In this document: positions 52,549 through 63,384 of the stretch, one piece after another | Layout of the letters: every line of letters starts with the position of its first letter | How positions within the stretch are numbered: the first letter of the stretch is position 1 | DNA from: Ichthyophis bannanicus | Taxonomy: Eukaryota; Chordata; Amphibia; Gymnophiona; Ichthyophiidae | NCBI GenBank assembly: GCA_033557465.1 | Contig: JAWIIG010000039.1 | Span: 1,116,001 to 1,180,000 of the forward strand | Direction of reading: 5' to 3' | DNA length: 64,000 nt | Notes under the pieces: model-generated | Databases searched by the model: none | What the model was told of the DNA's origin: nothing | The model's input: only the letters and a program-made list of their open reading frames with translations | Position numbers and translations under genes: made by a program

Positions 52549-54314
52549 TCCTGAGACAGGAGATCAGGTTGCATCCCCAGAGGAAGAGGAGTGTCCACCG
52601 CTAGTTGCAAAAGAAGCGGGAACCACGGTTGCCTCGGCCATATGGGGGCCACCAGGATCACCAAGGCCTTGTCCCTGAGCACTTTGAACAGTGTCTTGGG
52701 CACGAGAGGCGTGGGAGGAAACGCATATAGGAGGCCTGTAGACCATGGAATGAGAAACGCATCCGCTGCCACTCAGAGGATGCGGTTGTCTGGAACAGAA
52801 CCTTGGAAGTTGACAGTTCAGAGGACTGGCAAAGAGATCTATGGTTGGAAGGCCCCATCTCAGGAAGATCTGCTGAACCACTAAGGGATTCAACTGCCAT
52901 TCGTGCGGCTGCAAGATCCTGCTCAATCTGTCTGCCAGGTAATTCTCCTGACCTGGGAGATAGACCGCTTTGAGAAGAATGCCGTGATTGATGCCCAGGA
53001 GCACAGTCTCTGCACTTCCTGACATAGAAGGAGGCACCCTGTGCCACCTTATTTGTTCACGTAAAACATAGCAACTTGATTGTCCGTCTGGACAAAGACG
53101 GACTGGTGAGAGATGAGATGGGAGAAGGTTCTCAGGGCTAAGCGGATAGCTCTCAGTTCTAAGAGATTGATCTGCTGTGCGGCCTCCCAAGGAGACCACA
53201 GGCCTTGAGTACATGCTCCCTGGCAATGTGCTCCCCATCCTTGAAGAGAAGCATCGGTTGTCAGCACGTGAGAGTGTGGAGGTGTCTGAAAAAACACCCC
53301 TTGCACCAGATTTGGAAGATGCAGCCACCACTGCAGAGAAGAGACTAGTAGCGGGGACACCCTCACTTTGTCCGTAAGGTTCCCTGTGGCTTGGTGCCAC
53401 TGAGTTCGGAGGCCCCATTGAGCTGGCCTCTTGTGCAGACGGGGATTTGGGGTTACATGGACTGTGGAAGCCATGTGGCCCAAAAGCCTCAGGAATTGTC
53501 TGGCAGAGACCAGAGAATTGCTGTGGAACTGTCTGGCGAGATCCATTAATCTGTGGGCCCTATCCACAGGAAGAAAAGCCTTTGCCTGAAGGGTGTCCAG
53601 TCTTGCTCCTATGAACTCCATGTTCTGTGAACGGTGCAAAGTGGACTTTGCAAAGTTTATAACAAACCCCAAGTGCTGAAGCAGAGCGACATTGGGAAGA
53701 GTGGCTTGATTGGCTTCCTGTGGAGACTGGCCCCTGATGAGCCAGTCGTCCAGATATGGAAAGACAAAGAGGCCTTGAATCCTTAGGTAGGCCGCCACCA
53801 CCGCCAGGCATTTGGTGAATACCCTGGGGGCGGAGGTTAGGCCAAAAGGCAGTACTCTGTACTGATAGTGGTTTCCTCCCACCACAAATCTGAGATATTG
53901 TCTGTGATCTGGATAAATGAGGATGTGAGTATAAGCATCCTTTAGGTCTAAGAAGCATAGCCAGTCTCCCTGCTGGAGGTAGGGCAGCAGGATTCCAAGG
54001 GTAAACATCTTGAACTTTTCCCTCTCCAGGAACTTGTTGAGATTTCGCAAGTCTAGGATGGGCCTGAGGCCTCCTGCTCTTTTTGGTACCAGAAAGTACC
54101 TGGAATAGAAGCCTTGACCTCTCAGGTGGTGGGGCACCGGTTCCACTGCCTGTTCCTTTACAAGACTTGCCAACTCCTGCAGGAGTAAGTCCCTGTGCAG
54201 AGGAGGTCTTGGAGGCTCCCCTGGAAAATAGGAGGGGGTACCTTGTGAAAGTGGAGAAGACAGCTCCTTTGGACTATACTTAGCACCCAGGTATCCCTTG
54301 TGACGGCTGACCAC
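52482..54314 (-). pseudogene. DIRS reverse transcriptase-RNase H, E4
   Basis: The main frame (53,049-54,314, 421 codons) covers RT and the first part of RNase H: YSRYFLVPKRAGGLRPILDL, WLCFLDLKDAYTHILIYPDH (first catalytic Asp), YRVLPFGLTSAPRVFTK, VFPYLDDWLIRGQ (Asp pair intact, residue ~188), LGFVINFAKS, then TTDASLQGWGAHCQG, LLELRAI and VQTDNQVAMFYVNK. A TAA at 53,049-53,051 stands where E5 continues NKQGG, consistent with one CAA-to-TAA change. Beyond it the frame wanders to LYAFPPTPLVPKTLFKVLRD (52,482-52,772). Close to functional, but not open. Confidence 0.9.
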
Positions 54315-54389
54315 CTGTGGGAAAACAGGGTCAGCCGGCCTCCTGTGCTGATGTGGGCCAGCTGAGGAGGAGAGGCTATGCCACTGGAG

Positions 54390-56305
54390 TCAAAACCCCG
54401 CTCCCTGCTGTGCAGGAGCCGGTGTTGGTGGCTTGGGGGCTTTCTGCCTACGGGGCCCATGTCCCTGCCCCTTGGCCTGCTGACCCTGTTGGGGAGCTAC
54501 AGAGGCCTGATAATGAGGGTACTGTTTATAGGCAAATGACTTCCTCGGGTAAAAGGTCTTTTTCTCCGAGTCCTTCCTCTTCTGAGAAGGGGCAGAGGTT
54601 TTCCTAGTCCGGGTAAGAGTCTCGGTCTCGAGTTCTGCAGCCTTTTCAGCCATGGGCTTACCAAAGAGGTTTTCACCTCGGCAGGGGACATCAACCAACT
54701 TGTCCTGCACCCATGGCTCGAGGTCTGATGACTGTAGCCAGGCCTGACGGTGTGCACCGATGCCAGCCGCAGCTACTCAGGCCGAAGCCTCGAAGCCATC
54801 ATAGGCTGCTCGAGAAATAAACTTCGAGCACTCACGAATACCCGAAGACAGAGCATTGAACCTCTGCAAAGGTTCCTCGGAAAGACCAGCAGAGAACCCG
54901 GCAATCTCCTTTGCCAGGTCTCGAAGGTACATGCCCATGTACAGCTGGTAGGTCTGGACACGGCAAGCAAGCATAGAGCCCTGGAAGCACTTCTTACCGA
55001 GGGCATCCAGGTTCCGGGCCTCCCGGCCGGGAGGCACCAAGGAGTGCATCTTCTGACTCTTCAGACGATGCATGGCCGATTCCACAACCATAGAGTGATG
55101 CGGTAATTGTGCCTTTTGGAACCCGGGGCTCTTGCGGACTCAATAGATGGAATCGACCCGATTGCTCAAAACCGGCGTCGAGGCTGCCGCCTCCTACATG
55201 CAGAAGAGCAACCGTTTCAGCATCGGAGGAAACGGAACAGTAAAGGCCTCCTTCGGAGGAGAGTCATACTGTAGGGCCTCGAGCTCTTCGGCTCGAGGCT
55301 CCTCCTCGGGATCCGCAGGGAATGACAAGGCCTTGGCCATATCCCGCACGAAGTCTGAGAACCGGGTATCTTCCGGTGAGGACCATCTCCGAGGCTCGGA
55401 CTCCGGTGACTCCGATGGGACGCACCGAGTCCGAAAGATGTCGGGTGACTCCTCAACCTCCGTCTCCCAGCCGGACTCCTTGGAGGAGGAATCAAGCGGC
55501 TCCGGTCGGGCAGACACCGATGCCATCCGCCCTGACGCCGAGGGTACCGGTGTCGACGACCACGGTCCCGAGCGGGAGGCCGAGGGAGACTATGGCCGAG
55601 GATCGACTCGAGCGTGCATGGACTCGAGGATCGACTCGGCCTCCGGGGTCGACTTGGACGTCGATGTCCTGGGGCAGAGGCACCAGTGAGACTGGCGATC
55701 AGTGCCCGTTGCTGTTCCATGAAGGCAGCCAAGCTGCTCTCCAAGGCCGTCAACCTGAGTCCGAGCTCAGGAGACTCAGCAGCCCCCGACTCGAGCCCCG
55801 GCAGCACCGGGCCCGACATCGGCTCCCCTGGAGGAGAGTCCACGAGGACTACAGTACTCACGTGACCCGGGGACTCCATCTCCACACGAGGTTGTTTTGT
55901 GTGCCTCTCCGACTCTGAAGACCCGGGACGGCGCTCGGGACTATGCAACTTGGCCCTTGAGGAGCCAAGTGCGTCCACCGACGCCGCCCTCGCGGGTTTT
56001 TTCTTCTTGCGATGCTCCCGCGAGGGAGACCCCCTCTCAGAGGAGCCTCGGCGCTGCTCGGGGCCGGAGTCCCGAGATGTCGAGGCCTCTGACGAGGTCC
56101 GGGCCCAACCAGACGCGAAGTCAGAGAAGATTCTTTCCTTTTGTTGCTGCCGACTCCTCAACGCCTTCGAGTACATTTTCCCACACGGGCCACAGATCAT
56201 CGGGTCCTGATCGGGTCCGAGGCGCCGGAGGCAGCAGTCATGTGTGTCAGTGAGAAACATAAGTTTCTTGCACCGATCACACTTCTTAAACCCGCTGGCA
56301 GCCAT
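54390..56305 (-). pseudogene. DIRS gag-like protein, E4
   Basis: The start Met at 56,303-56,305 (MAASGFKKCDRCKK) is followed by THDCCLRRLGPDQ and ICGPCGKMYSKAL, a zinc-finger-like arrangement with one extra C-x2-C compared with E2. A long Ser/Arg/Pro-rich segment follows (GSPSREHRKKKKPARAA). The capsid-like half is split: KRLLFCM region, then VVESAMHRLKSQKMHSLVPP and EARNLDALGKKCFQGSML (54,777-55,091), and VDVPCRGENLFGKPMAEKAA (54,390-54,710). Frameshifts occur near 55,500, 55,190-55,090 and 54,770. GC content is much higher than in E2 and E3 gag. Confidence 0.8.
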
Positions 56306-56964
56306 CGGGGGAAAAAGGGCCCCTGCGAGGTCAAAAGACAGAGTTGCCAGTGAAAACAGAAAAAATGGCACGTACGCTAGTCACTAAGGACAAAAAACTA
56401 AAAAAGAAGTCTGGGCTTGACACCGATATATCGGGCCAGGCGGGAAAGGGAAACCGGCGTTGAACTGAAGAAAATGGTTTCACGCAGAATAAAATCGACT
56501 TTTTCCTCGGGTGAAATGAAAACACGTCCATCGGGCTCCGCGGAAAAAAGAAGACTGAGCAAGATGGCACCCTTGGACGGGAAGGGGACCACGCATGCGC
56601 GCTGCATTCCCAAAGGCTTTCTTTGAAAGCTGGGGAAATGCTCCGCACGGGGGCTCGTCACCCATATGTGAGAACTGACTTCCTGCTTGGTCCTGGAGAA
56701 TAAGCGTAATTACTCACTTGTAACAGGTGGTCTCCAGGGACAGCAAGAATCAGTCCTCACATATGGGTGATGTCGGCCCTGAAGGAGCCCACGCGGAGCA
56801 TTTCCCCAGCTTTCAAAGAAAGGCTTTAGGACATGCTACCACGCATGCATGGTCCCCTTCCCGCCCAAGGGTGCCATCTTGCTCAGTCAGATGACACAGC
56901 TAGGATGGTAGTAAAAACTAAAACAAGGTAGGGAGGCAACTCCCTGGGGAGGAGGGAGGAAGGG

Positions 56965-57065
56965 TTGTGAGGACTGATTCCTGCTGTCCCTGAAGAACAC
57001 TTGTTACAGGTGAGTAACTACGCTTTCTCCAGGAACAAGCAGGAAGTTAGTCCTCACTTATGGGA
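56965..57065. repeat. Internal complementary region of DIRS E5
   Basis: GAACACTTGTTACAGGTGAG with TAACTACGC, joined to TTTCTCCAGGAACAAGCAGG, gives the complements of the left and right ends in turn. Confidence 0.82.
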
Positions 57066-57228
57066 CTGCATAACTCCAGGCTGCCGAGGACCGAACCAAG
57101 ACAGCACCACAGCGACCAGTCGGATAGCTGTGAGATGCAGAAGGTGAGTCCCACTGAGAGACCCTAGCATCTAGTGACACTATCACTCTGGTAGCCTGAA
57201 CACAGAAAGGTCGGAGGCCAGGAGTTGC

Positions 57229-58087
57229 CTATACCCCGAGAATATTATGGAGTACTGCCTGGCCAAAGGAACTGTCCTTGCAGGACTCGCTCTCCAGGCA
57301 GTAGTGAGCTGCGAATGTATGAATTGAATACCATGTGGTGGCCTTGCAGATTTCTGTCACCGATATGGCCATCACCCTCATGCAATGAACTGTGATCCAG
57401 TGCTCGAGGGAGAGGCCAGCTCGCTCATTGGCGAGAGCAATACAGTCCGCCACTCAAGTGGACAGAGTTTGCTTAGTTATGGGTAGCCCCAGTCTGCTGG
57501 GGTCATAAGACATGAAAAGCTGAGGAGCTTTTCGATGGGCCTGAATGCACTGTAAGTAGAAGGACAGGGTCCTAGTGTATGAAGTACTAGTTCCTCCCTG
57601 CCGGCGTGGGGCCATGGGAAGAAGGTGGGGAGGATCACCTCTTGGTTGAGGTAGAAAGGAGACACCACTTTCGGGAGGAATTTTGGGTTTGTGTGGAGCA
57701 CTATCCTGTCTTTATAGAACCTTGTAAATGGTGGATCTGCCACCAGGGCCTGGATTTCGCTCAATCTTTGAGCGGACATGAGGGCCACCAGAAAGGCCAC
57801 TTTCCAAGACAGGTACCGCAGGTGGCAAGTTGCCAGGGACTCGAATGGTGGTTTGGTGAGCTGGGAGAGCACCACGTTGAGGTCCCACTCTGCCGCTGGA
57901 GGGGGGAGAGGGGGCTTGGATAACAGGAGGCCATGGAGAAACCTGGAGACCAGGGCTGGCTTGAGAGGGGTTTTCCCTTGATAGGATAGTGGTGGTGAAA
58001 GGCCATGGTGCTCAGATGTACCCTTAGCAAGTTAGATTTCAGCCCGGTTTGTGACAGGTGCAGTAGGTACTGGAGTATTAGTTGCAC
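57229..58087 (-). pseudogene. DIRS tyrosine recombinase, E5
   Basis: Three frames cover the enzyme: LILQYLLHLSQTGLKSNLLR (core binding), then AFLVALMSAQRLSEIQALVA with the first catalytic Arg retained, and LPKVVSPFYLNQEVILPTFF, present here and missing in E4. The C-terminal part has ITVHCMRVMA (H-x-x-R) and IHTFAAHYCLESES (Tyr). Frameshifts near 57,870 and 57,480 break it. Catalytic residues themselves are preserved. Confidence 0.85.
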
Positions 58088-58099
58088 ATGGTGGAGGGT

Positions 58100-59932
58100 T
58101 TGCGGGAGGCCAGTAGGATCTCCTCGACTTCTCCTGGGAGACTGAAAGGGGTTAACGCTACCCTTTCAGCAGTCACCCTGTTAGTGTTAGTGACCCCAAA
58201 TTGGGGTGCAGGAGGGAGTCCTCCTCCTAGGACAGGAGGTCTAGGGCTAGTCCCAGTGGGACTAGGAGTGTCACCAACAGAGAAAGCAGCAGGCTGCCTG
58301 GGCTATCTGGGGGCAATCAGTATCACTGATGCCCTTTCTCTCTGGACCTTGAAGAGGCTCCTGGCAACCAGGGGAGTTGGTGGGAACACAAAGAGTAGGA
58401 CCTTGGACCACAAGATCGGGAAGGCATCTGCCGCCACTCTATCTGACAGGAGCAGAAACGAGGCAGCTGCGTGTTATCCAGAGAGGCGAATAGGTCCATC
58501 ATGGGCCAGCCCCAGAGGTGGAAGAGCTGCTTCGTTACTCTGGGGTTTAAGTGCCACGTGTGGATAAAGGACTCTGCTCAGCCTGTCCGCTAGGCAGTTG
58601 TCCTGGCCAGGGAGGTACAGCACCAGCAGAAGCATGCTGTTGTATGCTGCAAAGGAGAGGAAGGCCACCGCCTCCTGGCAGAGGGAGTACAAACCCGTAC
58701 CCCCCCTGCTTATTGATAGAAAACATGGCGACCTGGTTGTACATCTGGATCAACACAGTGTCGCAGGCAGTGGCGGAACGCTCGTAGGGCCCAAGAAGAT
58801 TGCCCTGAGCTCCAGGATCTTTAGGAGTGACTCCTCCTGAGACCAGCTGCCCTGTGTGTGGCGGTTCCCACAATGCAAACCCCAACCCAGGAGGGAGGCT
58901 TCTGTGATCAGGGTCCTTTGAGGCATGGGTGCCTGGAAGGGCATTCCCCCCTGAAGGTGGCACAAGTTTTGCCACCAGTTGAGGGACTCTGCCAGTTGGC
59001 AGGTGACCCTGACCCTGTCCTGTAGCCTGCCCATGGCTTGAGTCCACTGCGAGCGGAGGCACCACTGGGCTGTTCACATGTGTAAGCGGGCTAAGTGTGT
59101 GATGCGGGCCGTCCAGGCCATATAGCCCAGCTGGCAGAGGAGACAAGCCGGCACTGACCGGTGGTGTTGTACCTCTCTTGCCAGTTGCCTGAGGCATTCT
59201 GCCCTTTCTCTTGGGAGGACAGCCTTGACCTGTAACATATCCAACTGAGCTCCTATAAACTCCAGGCTTTGGGCTGGAAAGAGATGAAATGAACCCCAGG
59301 TGCTGCAGAAGTGGGGTTGCACACTCTGCGGCCTGACTGACCTCTGAGGCCGTATCACCCCTGATGAGCCAGTCGTCTAGGTAGGGGAAGACGAAAGCCC
59401 CTTGTAGGCGCAGGTGGGCGGCTTCCACCACCAGGCTTTTGGTAAAGACTCTTGGCAAGGAGACCAGGCCGAAGGGTAGTATCCTGTATTTGTAGTGCCC
59501 TCCTCCCACCATAAACTGTAGGTACTGTCTGTGGGAGGGATGGATCAGGATGTAAGTGTACGCATCCTTTAGGACCAAGGAGCACAGACAATCTCCCTGG
59601 TGGAGATAAGGCAGCAGTGTTCAAGGGGAGAGCATCTTGAACTTTTCCCTCACCAGAAACTTCTCAGGTCTAGTATGGACCGGAGGCCCCCAGTTCTCTT
59701 TGGGACAAGGAAGTATCTGGAGTAGAAGCCTATTCCCCATAGATGTTTGAGTACAGGCTCTACTGCGTTGTCCCTGAGCAGATCTACAAGCTCTGAGAGC
59801 AGAAGGGTCTGGTGAAGGAGAGGTTGCACCAGCTCTCCTGGGAAAAACCTGGGTGGTACCTGCTGTAGATGGAGCAGGTATCCCTCCCTTACCACCTGCA
59901 GTACCCACTGGTCTGAGATGACTTTGGCCCAC
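58100..59932 (-). pseudogene. DIRS reverse transcriptase-RNase H, E5
   Basis: RT blocks are spread over several frames: GFYSRYFLVPKRTGGLRSIL (59,650-59,895), LKDAYTYILIHPSHRQYLQF, YRILPFGLVSLPRVFTKSL and FVFPYLDDWLIRGD (59,300-59,578; palm Asp pair intact). RNase H pieces (TEASLLGWGLHCG, LKILELRAIFLG) lie at 58,750-59,034, and QVAMFSINKQGGYG follows. The RNase H first Asp is Glu in TEAS where E4 has TDAS. At least four frameshifts are present. Confidence 0.83.
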
Positions 59933-59948
59933 CTATGGGCGAAGAGTG

Positions 59949-61941
59949 CTAGGTGGTCCCTTGTGGGCTGGTGAAGGTCTCCGAGGGGAGGGGAGACCCT
60001 GCCCTGGGAGTCAAAAGCTCCCCCGGGTTGGACAGGAGCTGGGGCCTGGGGCTTCTGTGCCTTTGGTTTCTGAGCTTCCTGGACTTGTCTTTTAGGGTGA
60101 GAACCTGTTGCTGGCCCGAGAAAGGCTGGTAGTGGTGACTCTGATGAAAGGGCCCCTCTTTCCTTGGGAACAGAGGTCTTTTCCCCGATGGTTTCTTATG
60201 GGGAAAGGATGAGGTCTTTTTGGAGAGCCTCTGTCGAGTCACCACGTTGGCCTCGATCTTGGCGGCCTTGTCGGCCATAGGCTTGCTGAACAGGTACTCC
60301 CCGGTACAGGGGATGTTGAGCAGCTTGTGTTTGACCCATTGCTTGAGGTCAGAAGAGAGCAGCCAGGCTTGGCGCCAGGCACCAATGCCAGCCACTGCTA
60401 TTCGAGCCGCTGACTTGAAGTTGTCATAGGCTGCCCAGGAAAGAAACTTAGAGCAGTCTTTGATCCCAGAGGTCAGGGGTAGGAACCTTTGGAGGGGTTC
60501 CCTGGCGAGCCCCACTGAAAACCCAGACAACTCCTGGGTTAAAGCCTTTACGTACATGCCTATATACAGTTCATAGGCTTCGATCCAGAAATCCAGCATG
60601 GGACCCTGGTAATACTTGCACCCGAGGGCATCGAGGGCCCTAGCATCCCTTCCAGGAGGGACAGAGGAGTGGTCTTCTGGCTCTTAGGTTTCTGCATGGT
60701 TGACGACAACCATGGAGTTATGTAGGAGATGGGACTTGTGAAACCTGGGGCCCTTCCGGATGTGGTACATGGCGATGCTGGCGTCTCCCACATTCTGAGT
60801 AGCAGCTGCTCGATGATTGGCTTCATGAGTACTATGAGAGTTTCCTTGTTGGAGACTTGTACTAGAGAATCTCTAGTTCCTTGGTGCGTGGATCTTCCTC
60901 TGCCTTGGTTTGCACCAAGAGGGCTCCGGCCATATCCTTGGCAAAGTCATGGAAGGCCACATCCTCCGGAGGTGAGGGGCGCCAGGGAGGATGGGTCCAA
61001 GGGAATATATCGGTGCTGTTTGGTTTCCGGGGATGCCTTATATTTGGTCTCCCACTCGGAGTCGAGAGGTGATGATGAGTCTAAGGCCCTGCGACTCATA
61101 ACATCAAGGCTAGTGCCGAGTGGCCAGCGGCCTCCGGAGGACCTGAGGTCCGAGTCGCAGAAACTGGCTGGGGAGGATCAGATGCCCTGAGGAACAGGAA
61201 TGAGACTTTGACCGGTGCCGAGGGCTTACCCGAGGCCAATGGTGCTCAGAGCTCAGCTTGACAACTGGGGACTCCCCACCCCCCCCAGTCGGGGGCCCAG
61301 TCGTCGGGACAGATGATGTGGATGAACCAAACATCACTGCCTGCTGCAGATCCAGGATAGTAGTGATGTTCTGCTCCAAGGCCACCATTCTGTTTTCCAA
61401 GCCAGAAGGCTCTGCAGCTTTCAGTGCGGCACTGAGGTCTCGGGCCTGGTGCAGGCACTCTTGCAAATGTGTCATCGATGAGGACTATGGTCTCAAGGAA
61501 CCTCGCACCATCTCCGCCGGCCAAGGAATCCTTCTTGAAGACCTTGGTGGGGCTCTTCTTGGAGACACACAAGTCCCACCAAGTGATTTTACCAGGTTTC
61601 TCCGGTGCAACATGGGTGGACTTCGAAGATTTTTTCTTCTTTCTCTCAGGGTCCAGGGTCTTCTTGGAGGAGTCGCCGCCACAGGACTCCAAGGATGCTC
61701 GGACTTCAGTGGAAGTGCTTGGCTTGGAGCTCAGTGTTGGGGAAGCCAGTGCCGAGTCAGACCTGGGGAACAGTTTTTCCTGCAACTCCAACCTCTTTTT
61801 ATTGGTTTTAGGTGTCATAGCCTGGCACAGGTAGCAGGAGGTGCTACCAGGGTCTGGGCAGCACAGGCAGCAGTCATGAGTGTTGGTAATTGACATAGTT
61901 TGACTGCAGCAGTTGCATTTTTTAAACCCACCAGAAGACAT
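59949..61941 (-). pseudogene. DIRS gag-like protein, E5
   Basis: The start Met at 61,939-61,941 (MSSGGFKKCNCCSQTM) is followed by THDCCLCCPDPGSTSCYLCQ, a cysteine-rich N-terminus like E4. A Ser/Lys-rich segment and a coiled stretch (LENRMVALEQNITTILDLQQ in another frame) follow. The capsid-like half has IEQLLLRMWETPASP, PLQRFLPLTSGIKDCSKFLS, WLLSSDLKQWVKHKLLNIPC and TGEYLFSKPMADKAAK (59,949-60,599). Several frameshifts between 61,250 and 60,600. Confidence 0.8.
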
Positions 61942-62380
61942 GGTGAAGGAACACCCAGACGGGGTCAACGACCCCTGGGCAAAAAAGGGCTCGAATGTCA
62001 GTCAAGGCGAGCCTCGAACAAAAAAGACAAAAACATAAGGATAATTAGCAAGGCATTTTCTGGGGAAACAGGATGTCTGTCTGTTGGGCTCCGTGAAAAA
62101 AAGGAGACTGAGCAAGATGGCACCCTTGGGCAGGAAGGAAGACCGTGCATGCGTGGTAGCATGTCCCAAAGGCTTTTTTTGAAAGCTGGGGAAATGCTCC
62201 ACACGGGCTCTATTGGCGCCGACGTCACCCGTATGTGAGGATTGACTTCCTGCTTGTTCTGGAGAACTATCACTTACACATAAACTTGCAAAAAGTAGGT
62301 GCGGAAATTTATACCCGCTCTAAGGCTGGAATAAGCCATCACCACTTACTCTACAAAGGAAAAATGAGGATTCTATAAAG

Positions 62381-62462
62381 GGAAAAAAGGGGTCTATTGT
62401 AGTTGATGTGGAAGGGCAGACCAGATAGACCATGTGCTCTTTTTCTGCCGTCATGTTTCAAT
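62381..62462 (+). mobile_element. CR1-like LINE 3' UTR fragment
   Basis: GTAGTTGATGTGGAAGGGCA and AGACCATGTGCTCTTTTTCTG match the 3' UTR at 42,470-42,530 (GTTGTTGATATGGAAGGACA, GGCCATGTGGTCTTTTTCTG). Only the last ~80 bp is present. Confidence 0.55.
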
Positions 62463-62654
62463 GCTAATATTTATAAAGTCAAGTATGCATGTCCTTGACT
62501 CTCCAAAATGGGCATAAAATATATGCATGAAAAGATGTGTTAACTAGGTGTGACTTTAAAAGATTATCCTTTATATGCCTACCAGAAAACCCTAATTTAC
62601 AGAATACCTTCCTCTCCTTTCTACTAGAACCACAATTCTATGTAAAGCTAAATG

Positions 62655-62790
62655 GTTTATGGTTTAGGCATTTGATATACCGCCCTTTACTTACGCATCA
62701 GAGCGGTTTACAGGTATATACTAACAGGTACTTTTTATTCCCTTGTCCCCGAAGGGCTCACAATCTAAGTGTACCTTCACACAATTGCAA
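62655..62790 (-). mobile_element. L2-like LINE/SINE 3' end fragment
   Basis: TGATATACCGCCCTTTAC...GAGCGGTTTACAGG is a minus-strand L2-like hairpin variant, followed by the CCGAAGGGCTCACAATCTAA block typical of such 3' regions. Confidence 0.5.
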
Positions 62791-62929
62791 TTTTGACATC
62801 ACGCATGCAGGTAAAGAGCGGAGAACATAAAATGCAGCAGCAAGTAAAGGTTGAAAAGGGGCAAAGGATGGTTGCTTCCTAAAACCTTCAAGGGTTAACA
62901 GAAATCTTAGAAACAGGTAGCTGCTGTAC

Positions 62930-63056
62930 CCAGAGAGATGAGGGCTCCATGGATCTCTTTCATTGCATTTCTGTATAGCTCCTTCTGCCATTCTTCCAAT
63001 ATCTCCCATTCCTCCTCAGAAAAACAAACGGCCACATCACGAAACGTGACTGATGC
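62930..63056 (-). CDS. KRAB-A box exon of a KRAB zinc-finger gene
   Basis: On the minus strand an acceptor (TTTTTGTTACAG ending at 63,057) opens a 127-nt exon closed by a donor GTACAG from 62,929. It translates as ASVTFRDVAVCFSEEEWEIL, then EEWQKELYRNAMKEIHGALI and SLG: a textbook KRAB-A box with V-T-F-x-D-V-A-V, the E-E-W motif, L-Y-x-x-x-M and the closing SLG. KRAB-A recruits TRIM28/KAP1 for transcriptional silencing, often of transposable elements. The 127-nt length and phase-1 end match the usual KRAB-A exon. It is read intact with no stop. The first coding exon would lie right of the window, and the B-like exon is at 1,328-1,441. Confidence 0.85.
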
Positions 63057-63290
63057 CTGTAACAAAAATATAGAGGAGATCCAGTGTCAGTGAAGGAAGA
63101 GAGCATGCCTGCCACTATGCAAGATAGCTGAAAGCACTAATTCAATGACAACGCCAGTGGTTCTTTTTCATACGATATAACATCTGCATGCTTCTAACAT
63201 ACAAGCAGTGCTGCAAGCAGACAGTGACTATAGCAAAGTAGGAGGAAGTGGAAGCCAAGAACTACAGCCAAAAACAGTAAGTATATCCAA
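63057..63290. other. Intron upstream of the KRAB-A exon
   Basis: A pyrimidine-rich acceptor tract lies just right of 63,057, with a CACTGAC sequence (about 63,085-63,091 on the minus strand) as a possible branch point. No further feature. Confidence 0.45.
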
Positions 63291-63345
63291 AAGACTTTAT
63301 TAGCATACCCAACTAAAACGTTTTGGCCTGGGGCAAAAACAGCAT
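63291..63345 (-). mobile_element. Relic of a hammerhead-motif repeat end
   Basis: Minus strand: GCCCCAGGCCAAAACGTTTTAGTTGGGTATGC, then TAATAAAG. It resembles the 3' ends of repeats B and C (GGCCGAAAC...GTTGGGTCTGCTAATAAAG), but CTGAGGA is gone. Confidence 0.4.
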
Positions 63346-63384
63346 TGATGAGTCAGTGTCATTGTGATACTGATCCCATCATTA

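Larger units (their letters stand above)
50922..56700 (-). mobile_element. DIRS retrotransposon copy E4
   Basis: The left terminus begins AGTAGTTACTCACCTGTAAC near 50,922 and the right ends GGTCCTGGAGAA at 56,700. Shared inverted blocks are CCTCACATATGGGTGA, GCATTTCCCCAGCTTTCA and GGTGCCATCTTGCTCAGTC. The internal complementary region is at about 51,176-51,285, with an L2-like tail inserted at about 51,434-51,510. Gag, RT-RNase H and recombinase follow the standard order. It belongs to a different subfamily from E1-E3: the terminal palindrome has GGCGCC where they have GGTACC. E5 starts three bases beyond its right end. Confidence 0.9.
56704..62266 (-). mobile_element. DIRS retrotransposon copy E5, head to tail with E4
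   Basis: The left terminus GCGTAATTACTCACTTGTAA starts at 56,704, only TAA (56,701-56,703) away from the E4 end. The right terminus ends TTGTTCTGGAGAA at 62,266. The internal complementary region at about 56,965-57,065 joins TAACTACGC to TTTCTCCAGG and so predicts these ends. Same subfamily as E4 by termini and protein wording, but with more lesions. Confidence 0.88.

Noticed and set aside
55147..55918. Overlapping plus-strand frames of up to 198 codons
   Set aside because: Antisense shadows of GC-rich E4 gag, which has the recognised cysteine motifs on the minus strand.
62758..63009. 83-codon minus-strand frame overlapping the KRAB-A exon
   Set aside because: It is in a different frame; the KRAB-A reading with matching splice sites explains the sequence.
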